A stretch of 64,000 nt of DNA from Cymodocea nodosa (Eukaryota; Streptophyta; Magnoliopsida; Alismatales; Cymodoceaceae), in the NCBI GenBank assembly GCA_036874045.1, contig JAZBRI010000004.1, positions 5,270,001-5,334,000 on the forward strand. The letters are read 5' to 3'. Below, piece by piece: positions 49,701 through 61,700 of this stretch (position 1 is its first letter; each line of letters starts with the position of its first letter). A program made the translations under genes and the position numbers. Under the pieces are notes generated by a model. The model was not told where the DNA came from. It searched no databases and saw only the letters and a program-made list of their open reading frames with translations.

Positions 49701-52700
49701 TTCTAAATATTAGAAAAAATTGGATGGGTTGCCTATAGATTAGATTTACCTCCATAGTTGGAAAGATTACACAGCATTTTACACCGGTTGATACTGAGGA
49801 AGTATATTGCAAATTGCTTTCTAATTATCAGCTATGATATCTTGAAATTAGGCGAATTTGTTTTATATGGAAAGATTGATAATGATCCTAGATCAGAAAA
49901 GAGCAATGGTTGTGTAACTAATTTATGCTGATTGTGAAAGTGATTTGGTAAAATCATGGCATGGAGGAGGCAACTTGGGAATTGGAAATAAAGATGCATT
50001 GTAAGTATCTTGATTATTAAGTCCAATTAAATTAGTAGCATATTTTGAGGACAAAATTTTATTTAAGGGTGTATGGTGTTATAATCAACAACTTTGTACA
50101 ATTTTAATTAAGTAAATCTCTTGAATATTGATTAGTTAATTTAAGTTAATAAAGATGTTTCTAGAATATTAGAAGAGTAATCCCTAAATTGTTGTAAATT
50201 AGGCTAGGAGAAGAGGGACATGGAGAGGAGATAATGTAATAACCGATTGATTGAGCAGCCAACCATTTTGAGGGAGTCTCAATCACCTTTGGGAGTGCAT
50301 AGATTGAGCATGGAAGTTATCAGTCCATGGGATGGTTGGTGTAATAATGTGGTTGAGATCTCTCTTCATAGGGCTGTATGTGACTATGGAGTCACCTACG
50401 ACTGTGTTGTAATGATGAAGCTATTATTTTCATTGTTAACAATTTTATCTTTTATGAGCATGTTTAACACATAAAAGTATGTGAAATTCTAATTCAAAAT
50501 TAATTGATGCTGAGTAAAGAAATTCATAATGGATTAGTCCTAGGTTTATTCCTTAACATGTGAAATTATTCCAAAATTTCCTCTTATTTGTAGCTTATCT
50601 TATATCTAAAATTTTTCCTTTTTATTTTAAATTAGGTAGATGTGTGAACCTATTCTAATACTGTATGAAATTTCAACTTAAAATCAATTGATATTGAGTA
50701 AAGTGGTTCATCATGTTTTAATCTTAAATTTAGTTTTTTTACACCATCAACGTGAGACTATTCCAATACAATTGTCATTATGCTCATGACATGATCCTTG
50801 CGAGATGTGCTTTTATGTAATAAGTTGGGCGTGTTTGATATTTATACACTAACTAAAGGAAAGTGTGAGATATTATAGGCTGTATGTTAGTTGAGTATAT
50901 GGGTATATCTATATTCATGTTAAGAAGACTCTCTTTTTGTATATGTAACCCTCTAATTTCCTACAATCCAATCTCTTATCTTCCTCTCTAATATTGCAAG
51001 GTCCTAAATAGGATAAATGAGTCTGGGGTTTTACTGCACTAAGAAGCACATAAGCATTCATTATTGACAGCCATATTTTTGTTTGTGATTTCTTCTTGTC
51101 TATGATGTAACAATATTTTACTAGTCCATCGTCAATAATATCTAATTGAGCTATTCTCTTTAGCCAACACAATGTATACAATTTGTACATTCTTTTCAAA
51201 AATTGAATTTCCCAGGTCAAGCAACTAAAATAGCTGAGAATGAAATATACATCTCTTATCCTTTAGACTATTTGATCTTTCCATTACCAATTGCAACTAA
51301 CTACTATAATTATTAAAATATTTTTCCTGTAGTCAATATTGTAACATCAATTCCTTAGCTAGTTCAGTAAGACAAATAAATGGTGTAGTCCTTGCCATAG
51401 AAAAACCAGTTTTGCTAATGTTGTTAGTAATGCAAAATTTTGCAAAACAAGAGAGATTGTGGACAATTGCAACTAGGGTGTTACAATAAATCAATGTTTC
51501 TTCATGAGTAGTTATAATGACATGTAATTATTGCTCATTTCTGTTGTCGGCAGAGATGTAGATAGATGTTGGTGAATATTTAAGTTCTTGCAGTCAGATG
51601 TGCATGATGTGAAAATCATATTTAGATAATCATATTCTTTTTACCCCTTCATGTACTTTGGGGCTTGGGTTTCCATCATTTTGTGAAGCTTCTATGAAAT
51701 TTCTATTTTCCAGATTCCACATCTTTTGGAACTTGGTGTAAATGCAGTTGAATTTCTTCCAGTTTTTGAATTTGATGAGCTGGAATTTCAGAGGTATCCA
51801 AATCCTAGGGATCATATGGTAGGTTATAGATATTTCATTAGTGAATTTTTATAACTTTCTCTTTCACTTTTATCAACTGTAATTATTCTTCAATTATCTT
51901 TCTAGAAGCATTATATTTGTCACTATTTCATCTTAAAAGTGTTATAAATATACCAGATAAATACATGGGGCTATTCTACAGTAAACTTTTTTTCTCCTAT
52001 GAGCCGATATGCTAGTGGTGGTGGTGGAGCTTTGGCTGCTTCTCAAGAGTTTAAACAGATGGTGAAAACTCTCCATAAGGCTGGCATTGAGGTGACCAAT
52101 TCATGAATAATAATCATAGAGACTTATCAGGCATTTTTTTACAATTATCTTTATTTGTGGCATCATTTTTCTCAGCTTCCTTATAGCTCAGTTGTTTTTG
52201 CACAGGTTATTCTGGATGTGGTTTACAACCACACAAATGAGGCTGATGATCGTCATCCTTATACTACTTCTTTTCGCGGTATTGATAATAAGGTAAGTCA
52301 TTGGAATGTGAACGCTTGAACTAAAGACATGGGACTGTATAATTGCTTTCAAGTTTTAGATCATCTGTCTAGATTGTCTCATTGTTAATTGTCAGACATC
52401 AATGTGGTTGTGGTGCATTCTCCATAGAAATCCTCTGCAATATTGGTTTCAAGATGAAACCTCAAAAGAACTTGGTGGAGTAAACAAGGCAAGCAGGCAT
52501 ATATACAAGTCTAGTATTATTACCATCTTAGTATCTTACGTACTAAGAAGTAAGAATACAAATGGCCATGGGGCATCAGAATTCCCCTATTTCAATGATG
52601 GAATAACTTGTTTGTTTATTTTAGAGAGAAAACACATTCATACTTACTAATTATTATCTTGCACTTGGAAGTCAAAAAATGCTGAAAAAGAGGGTAAGCT

Positions 52701-55700
52701 GCTTTAATTTCTGAATCAAAGGATGATTACATGCAGTGCAACTAAGAGGATACACTTTCGAAGAAAGTGGAAGGCCAAGTGAAGGGAAGGGGCATTCAAA
52801 CCAATTCAATCGAACTAGTCTCAATGGTAAAAGAAAAAGGGAAAACCCAAGAAAGCCCTCACTGTACTTTCATTGAGGTCAATATGAAATGACAAATCTC
52901 ACCAAGAATCAAATTGGAAATTCTCATTTTCCTGTTGGACATGCAATTTCTTGTTCTCCTATATAAATATAAGATTATATTATTTCTCATAATAACAATA
53001 TTCTCATTCCATTCTTCCAATGTGGAGTCAGTTGTCTGGATCATACAATGTTACATGATACAGTTTGAAAGTTATAGCACATTCTAATTCCCAAGTTCAT
53101 CCCAGCATCATGGAGTGGCCATATTGTGCACACTAAGTTCTTCCTGTGACATACCATAGACATTAGCCATTCATTTAATCCATCACCACTAAACCTCTCA
53201 TAAAAGCAAACATGGATTACCTGAAATCAGACTACCGACATTCAACAATAAGAATTTGAACTTGGGACAAAGGCTGAATATGAGGAACAAACTGAAAATG
53301 GATGGGGACAAAACCCTTATGTTGACAAGAATCTTGTGCATAGTCTAGTCAAAGGCTGTAGTGTTGAAAGTCTCATTTCAGTGGGGTAAGATGCATGCTC
53401 CAAAGAAGATGGACCAGAAAAAGCAGCAAGACCTTACTTCCAAGAAGCTGGATTTGATGCCCAAGGGTGATTATGAACTTGAATACAAATGAGTTCCCTG
53501 GACTGGAAATTCAGAGAATGATAACAACAGATGGTCTCCATTAAGAGCTCTTGATAAAAGGCTTTATCTTCTATATGGTTTCCCACCTGGAATTCCCTCT
53601 AAGAAGCCTGTCTGGCATTTCTCAGAAAAAAATGTATGAATCATAAAGGATGCTGCACAAGTGTGCAGAGCTGGTGCTGAAATCTGTAATTGAAGATACT
53701 TCTCGTGCTCATTTTGTTGCCAATGCTCCAATTGCTCATATGACTGTTCACCAAAAAGATTCCATGTCCTATACTCAAGCATTTAAGAGGTCCTTTTTCA
53801 AATCACCTGGTATCAAAAAGTAAGTTCACATACATCTGCTTGTATGATTTAAAATCAGTTATAAATGAAAGAGAATGTGAAAAGTCTCACGTAGAAGTAG
53901 AGGTTGAGTTAATATATAATGAACTATTCTGCTGATTACCAATTAATTTTGAAATGAAATATTTCACACATGTTATAAAAGTACATTTTTTCTCTTTGCA
54001 GTTTTGGGAGCTATGTAGTAGGCACTAGGTAGATGGTGGCACTTGATGCTAATCTCATATCACATCCCTTATAAGGTGGTGGAAACCCTCCCATAGAATG
54101 ATCTTGCTCAAAGCTGAAAATTCTTTCTTTTAACTCTTACAAAGGGAAACCAAATCACTGATAGAATGGTAAAGCTTGAGACCAATATTGGGCAGGCCAT
54201 TCAATTTGATAGTTGTATTGTATCAACTAGAAACTGAGATTGTAACAAAAACAAACAGCAAGTAGAAATACCATCAAATAAGATAGTGGATGCAGAGCAG
54301 TGAAAGTCACAGCAAGCAGGAACAGCTGGAAGTAGGTGCTCGGGGCAGAGTAGAAGAGGTGTTGTGGTAGAGTAGAGTAGATATATGGTAGATTAGCTGG
54401 ATGCTAATGGTTCGTAGACAACTGTATCCAGCAATATGAAATGCAACACTGTAACAATATTACATTCTCATCAATATATTAAACACAAGAAAATCAAAGG
54501 TAATGCGTGTAAATGTGAAATGAATGATAAACGTCAGAAACAACTACTATTTTGAGGTGTCTTGCGTATTCTTCATCATGTATTTGTTCCAGGTGAACGA
54601 AAATTGTTGCATAACATTTAAAAATGATATTTGCAGACTTTTCCTAGCTATGTAGCTTGCTTTATAAATGTTTCTTTCCTCTAACATCTTTTCATAAGAT
54701 CAAGAAACCTTTGATTGGTTAGATATTCTTGACTGCAATGCAGGTATATTATATGGTTGATAAAGAAGGTCAATTGCTTAATTTTTCAGGATGTGGTACG
54801 TGCCATGATGCTTTAATTTGTGGAGAATACTTTCTTTCAGAAGTTAATAAGTTGTTTGCCAGTGTTACTTGTTGTTGTGTCATTTTTATGTCCATTTGCC
54901 TTGATGTAAGTTTCTTAATTATTTTATATTTTCTGTTTTAGGAAATACTCTGAACTGCAATCACCCTGTGGTTTTGGAACTTATCCTAGATAGTCTGCGA
55001 CATTGGTGAGATATTTTAGTTATCCAGAGCTAATTTGTTTGTTGTTTGTTGAGAATGGAAATGAATGGTAAGGCTTTGTTGGAACATTGGTTTATAGACC
55101 ATTTAACAGAACCGTTAAATATGCAGATTCTATTGTCAATCTGAACAAAAGGCATCGAAGGAGTTTAAATTATTTTTGAAACAGTGATGCATATCACTCC
55201 ATTAAGAGAATAAACAAATGGAAACAGTACAACCAGATAACAAAAAAGATGCAAAAAATGGAATGGGGTTCCAAGAAGGAACCCAATCATAACAATAAAT
55301 ACAACTAAAAGAAAAGAATTGTATAAATCTGCAAACAAAGATCAATATCATCTCTAGTCTAGTCTCTTAACTCTCCTTTGGCAGACCACCATAAGACATC
55401 CTTTAATACCCAATTTCTCCAACCAGCAATTGGCTTAGAGAGAGTACAAAAGATCCTGTTGTTTCTTTCCTTCTATCTATTCCATGATATGGCTAGATGG
55501 AGCGCATGCCATGCAACAATGCTGATTCTTTGAACAGTGACCAGTCCTACCCATTGAGAGGCCTATCATCCAGGCCACCAATCCTACCTGCTTCCAATAT
55601 TCATTGATGATTTACAAAATTACATTTTGCACAACAAAAGCTGAATCTACTATCTAGCTGCTAACCTCTCTTTTGCTATGCATCCTCAGTCATAATTCCT

Positions 55701-58700
55701 ATTTGCATCAATTGCCACAACCTTGACCGAAGCTAACACTGATCATGGCTAATTGATCTGAATGTAGGGAAGGTAACGTAGTGGAAATCTTGAGAACCTA
55801 GCAAAAGGTGTCCTCAAGAGATGGTGCATTGTCATCACTAAGAATCTAGCCATGAATCTACAAGGTAATCTTTGGTTGAAGAGCTGTGAGAAATCTGGCA
55901 AAGGCAAGTTCTTCTTTATGTTCTCAGAACCATTGAACATATGCTACAAGAGGTTGGTAGACATCAAGCTCATTGATTTAGGAGTGAAGTGAGGAAAAGA
56001 GTTGCTGAATAGTCTGATCACCCTATTGTAGTGTAAAAATCTCCTCAGAAACTTCTGCAACACAAAATATTTTTCTTGTGGTCATATGTTCTCTTCAATG
56101 ACTCCTAAATTTTTTTGTAGGGAAGGGATGATGACACCTAATGTAATATCTTTTTCCATGTTGTTTGTCTTCTAAGAGATTATTGTACAATCATCTGCTA
56201 ACCAGTCATTAGACTTGGGATCTTAACATATGGAGACTCTTAAGTGATATGACGAAGTTTTTTGTGTGCTCCTAGAATAAACTTGAAATGAGTGCTCTAA
56301 AATCTAGTAATTTTTTCATTCAATTTTAAAGTTGTGCCATTGAGGTTCCACAGAGCACTATCAGTTACATGTATGGTAGAAGAGGACATTTCATTGTTGT
56401 TGTGTCTGACATGTCAATAAAAAATAGAATAGGAAGCAGTAGTTCACAGTTCAAGGTATTCTTCAAAACATCAAGCTGGATGTAGTAGAATCCAAGACAT
56501 GACTTAGACAGGTGGCAGTCTGGTAGCAGAAGGTGCCCCTTTGCTAGTGAAAATAGGGTAAAAGGAGCCCTTGGAAGAGGCAACAATGCTAGAAGACCAC
56601 TGGTGACTAGAGATCCCTTTTGCGATAGCGTTGGAGTGCTGTTTGAGATCATTGGATTATAATGTCTTACATTGAAAGTCAGTGTAGTGGACCCAAGCAT
56701 TATAAAATTGTATTCCATTTTTCACTGTCAATTAATTTTGAGATGAATTTAAATATAATATTAGAGCTCAATTTGCATATGTCGCCCATAAGGCACGTAG
56801 ACTAAAAATGAACATCATAAGTGCAGGGGAGTATTGGATTATAAAGTCTCACATCGAAAATTAGTGTAGTGAACCTAGGTCTTATAACATTGCTTTCCAT
56901 TATTTCACTACTAATTGGTTTTGCAATGAACTTTAACAAGAGAACTCCTTAAAAAGGGTTTTTGGGGTAAGAAAGTCCTAGAGGGGGATGACAACAAGTG
57001 TAGGTGGCTCTAGTGAGACCAATGGCAGCAGTAACCCCTAAAGGAGGAGGTGGCCTCCTAGAAAATATGGATATTTGAGTATCATTTACTCAAATAACAA
57101 AATGCATGAGCTCTGTCACCCCTCCTCCCCCTTTTTTCTCATTTTTCATCCACCTCCTCATCTCCTTTGTGAACCCATCATTGAGGAGGATGGGAACTTG
57201 TGTTGAACGATGGATAGGGAGGAACAAGAAGGTGTGGTAGAGGTTGAAGGTGCTGACATGAGTGACATTATTGGTAGTGGTAGCTGGTGACATAGGAGGT
57301 GACAACAAGTACTAGAGGCATTAGACAATTCTATGTGTTGGCAGAAGGTGGTGATGTGGTGAAGGAGACACTGCCTGGCATTATAAGGGACAGTAGTGAA
57401 GGGGCCCTGACTGAGGAGGAACAAGGAGAGGGCCTATAGCCCAAACGGTTGCTGGGAGCTTGAATTTGGGTGGGCAACAACTAAGGTTTGGGAGGATGAT
57501 GATGATGATACTGAATCACTGGTAAAGGAGGTGGATGAGAAGAAACAAGAGACTAAAATGATGGTGGCTAGGATTTGGGATCCATTGTTACCACAATACC
57601 AAGATGATAACAATAGCTGAGGTTTTCTTACTCTCTTTTGTTCTCTAGAAACTCTAGGCTTTGATACCATGTAAAGGTAAGAAATAGGTGAATGTAGAAT
57701 CTCTATATATAGACTATACAAGGATGACCATTCATCATAAGAAATGCAAGACTATTACTTACACAACATTTCATAACATGCTAACAAGCTCCATTCAGTA
57801 AATTAATTGGTTAAATAGTCATTAATGTCAATAGATCCCTTCTTTTTAGCAGAGCAATGAAAGTAGTGTTGGCAACTCCAATCTCAACCATCATTGTGAA
57901 AATCTCCATGATACTAAAATGATGTCATCCTTGAATAAATCCTATATTTCTGAAATACCAAATTTGGGTATCCATCTGAGCCAGAGGCTTTTTTCCTACT
58001 AATAAGAAAAATGTCTTCTTGATTTCATTCTGTGAATTGCCTTTCTAAAAACTCTGCTTGATCTTTTGTGAGCTTATTGAAATTCAGGCCTTAAAGAGAA
58101 ATAAAAGATCTTGATCTGTTATGGCTAACTCTGATCTCATCTTTAGTCAAAGTTTCTCCATCCACTTGAACCATCTCCATATGATTCATCTTTTGGTGGT
58201 TGCAGGCCATCTTGTGAAAGAATTTTGTGTTTTTATACTCCAATTCCTTTGGATTTTCGTCTCCAACCAATATCAGATGGTTCCAGCCAGTGCTGGAGCT
58301 GGAGTGTAAATTGTCAACCTTCCCATTGTGGTGCTTATTTTGTATGGTAGTTTGTGAAGGTCATGTAGTTTCATGGTACTTGTACATTGGAAAATCTGGT
58401 CAACTGTTGTTGATTTCTGGCTTTTCTAGGAAGGGATTTGTTGAGCTGGAAAATAGGGTGCATCTGCACAAGTCCTTTAGTTTATATGGCTAAGAAATTC
58501 ATTGGAAAGGTAGCCTTCAGAGAAAGGAAAATTCCATTTGTGAAAGATATGTTCCTTTTACTTTTATAGGGTAGATGAAAAGTGGACAAATAGGTAGATA
58601 GTAGCTAAACAAATCCATAAATGGATCCATAAGAACAAGTTAATTTAACAGATCTACGATGATTCATCATTTATTACTTGTCTTATTTATGATGATAGTA

Positions 58701-61700
58701 GATTTTGACTCGTGGATATTAGACATGTATGTAGAAAAAGAAATTCATCTTCCCTAGATTTCTAGTTACTTTAAAATATCAAATTCTGATGTGTATATTT
58801 TTTATGTACTTTATAAATTATCCATATTTGAATACTTTAAATTAAATCCAATTAACATAGTCTGTGTGCTGTGTTTAAAGGGTCACCGAGTATCATGTGG
58901 ATGGATTCAGATTTGATCTTGCAAGTATTCTATGTAGAGGAACTGATGGATCTCCACTTAATGCCCCTCCACTCATCAAGGTATGATATTTCTCTTTTCT
59001 GGTTCTCCGATATGCAATAACATCACATAACGAGTTTGGTGATGGCTGCATATGTCATGGAAATGCATGTGTCAGGTTGGTGCTAAATCAACTCCCTATT
59101 ACATCCAATATACACATACAGAGACCAGACTCCCTATTACTAATATTCAACCTATATATTTTGGAAAGTATGTTGGACCCCATGACTTTTTGTGAGTGCT
59201 GCAAAAGCCATTTTGCTAAAATGATAACAGGTACAAATGCAGAACAGAAGAGGGAAAACAACCCCTCGGCATGATAGGACTGTCAAAACAACACAGAAGA
59301 CACACTACATCAATGCCAGTAAGGAACCCAGGGTAGAAACAAAATGAAACTGAAAGCAAAGTAAAATTCACACATGACTTAACATCGGTGAGTAATGGTA
59401 GTAACCACTCAATCACCAAAGAAAGCACCTAGTCCCTCCATTTCTGCCATGACACCGTATTCCTGCAGTATAAAACACTGCAGGCCTGAATCTTTGGCAG
59501 CTCAAAATGACTAGAGTGGTTGCAATAAATAATATTTAATCAAGTAATAAAAGTTCAACTATACAGATTCATTAATAGCTACAGTTATTTCCATGTAAAT
59601 GATGAATTACCTGTTAACTCATAGCCAAGTTACTTATCGGGGTAAAACATCAAACTAGGAAATTTCAGAAATCTTCAGTTAAATGGTAGAAACACAAAAA
59701 GAATTCTTGGCAGAAAATCAGTTTTTGGTAAACAACAGTAGTAATTAGTCTGGCGTAGAGACAAATAGATGATAATAGAAATCTTAGAGTCGATAGCAAA
59801 AGAACTGGTACAGTAACAAACAGTAGAAGTAATGATATGAAATCAATAATAGTAGCAGTAACCAAAACAGGCTTGGTATCTGCAGCAGTAATCATAACTA
59901 AAACAATCTCAATATCAGTATAAGCAACAGTAGTTTCTTTAGTTAACTTTACAGCTGCTGCTATTACAAAACACGCCATACAGGGCAATAGTAACAGTAT
60001 GCCATGTTTTGTTAGAAGTGGTACGGTAAATGGTAAGATAGTAACCATATTATTATTATCTTATGTTATGCTAAAAAGAAGCAAGTCTATTTGTGTCTTA
60101 TTGGCGAGGGTTATCTATTACCCGGTAGTCAATGGACCTATAGATCTGAATCATGGGACTTACCTATTTATCCAATATTAGCCTCATCTGACCAGCACTC
60201 CTATTTTATTTCCAATGAAGGGTCAGTACCGTAGGGTTACAGTAGTCTTACCTCTTTCATTATGTATTTTGTTATTTAAATATTAAAAAAAATCAAAAGT
60301 TGCATGTATAGATCAATAAAATGCATAACTAATTATATACTATCAAATACAAAAAAGCACGTATGTAAATAAATACTTGAAACTTAATCATATAATCAAT
60401 TACAATGGACATAAACAGTAAGAGAACCAAGACCTTAGTAGCAAACACCCCTAGAAGTCAATGTCTTTTTCTTCTATTTCCAACTAGGTGTTTCGCTTGT
60501 AACTCTTTAGGCATTCTAGTTCAACCTTAGACTATTTTAGTTTAATTAATTCAAGCTTAAGCCATCATTATTCCGGTTGGAGTTTATATATCTCAATATC
60601 TTATTAATATTTGAATATTCTATTTAGTGGAGAGCTAGTATGTCTCATATAATCAACTGGATAGCTGACCATCTATCAGCAATGATTGACCAGATAGTTG
60701 GCCGCTACTTCATTAAGAGTTTTGATCATATCCATATCCTGTTTAATACTAATAATGTCGACCAAATGGATTGAGAGGCAGTAATTTGCTTGGGCCATTC
60801 CTCTGTAGTGGTCATATGCTTGAAGTCTGGGCAGTAGGTCTGGGGTTGATGAATCCTAGTGGGATCCATAAATCCACATTGTGTACTTCATCACTACCCT
60901 TGCAATGTGGATCCAAGTAGTGCCAAATCATATAACAGATGCCTAGAGGATCTGAAATCTCATTGCTTTCAGTCTGGGAAGTAGATGATGCCCAAAGTAG
61001 TTTTGAGGAAATAAGTCCATCTCTAGTCAGATAACTGAGTGGCAACAGGATATAGTGAAAAGCTTTCCCAAAAATCCATTGACTAGCTAGTGAGAAATGT
61101 CAAGTTTTATGAGGCAGGCCATATAGAAGGTGATCACTAGTTGTGGGATCTTCGGTGTGAAATCTAAAGGATTCAAAAGCAGAAAAAGCATTGAAGCTTC
61201 TTGAAATGCAGTTGCAGGTGGCAATGGACCAAGATGTGGGAATTGCCAATGGGTATTTTCTTCTTGTCCTACTTCTGTCAGGTGTTAATGGATGAAATTT
61301 ACTTAGTTGGTTATCTCACAGTGTGATCTGAAAGTGCTGATCTCCTCTCGAGGTTCATATCCTTGTTTGGTTGATGCCGATGGAGAGGCTTGGCGACTAG
61401 AGTGCAACAGTAATGGTGGAAACCCCATGCCCACTGTCGACAAAGAAGATAAGGTGGTGGAATATTTTCTCTTCACGTGCTAGCTCAATGACTTGGTGGA
61501 AAATATTTTCTGCTTGCTAATCAGTGAATTTTCTGGTCTATTTGGAGATATTGGAAATTGTAGTCTACAAGAAAGCAGAATGTGTAGTAGATGAATTGAT
61601 TCACAGAAAATGATAGCCACCTAGAAGAATGGTTTATGGTTGAGCTGCTTGTCAATTGTGACTTTTTTATGTTTTTCTTTTAGATTTTTGCTTTTATATT

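Larger units (their letters stand above)
48361..51713 (+). other. ISA3 intron 6
   Basis: A 3.35-kb intron between ..TYLGVIDK and IPHLLELG. It contains a CAAGGCATG-family repeat (48641-48945), a palindromic motif pair (49262-49352) and an RTE 3' tail (49420-49630). The rest, 49640-51700, is AT-rich with no gene I recognise. Confidence 0.6.
55150..58290 (-). mobile_element. L1-type LINE relic split by copia sequence
   Basis: On the minus strand, 58280-57830 reads [20 protein letters not shown], then [17 protein letters not shown] (RT start, family KAPGPDG). 55560-55350 reads [13 protein letters not shown] and [20 protein letters not shown] (C-terminal zf-RVT end), followed by a likely 3' UTR to about 55150. 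The middle of the RT is missing, and copia sequence at 55740-57778 lies between. This may be a nested insertion followed by deletion. It lies antisense in ISA3 intron 11. Confidence 0.75.

Noticed and set aside
56365-57721. Minus-strand frames of 72-117 codons, Pro/Ser/Leu-rich
   Set aside because: They lie in the untranslated-looking copia leader between the primer site and gag, with simple composition. Not independent genes.
59665-60048. 127-codon hydrophobic minus-strand frame
   Set aside because: It is produced by a decayed CAGTAGTA-like repeat that reads as Val/Leu/Ile runs. No start context or homologous feel; it lies inside ISA3 intron 12.
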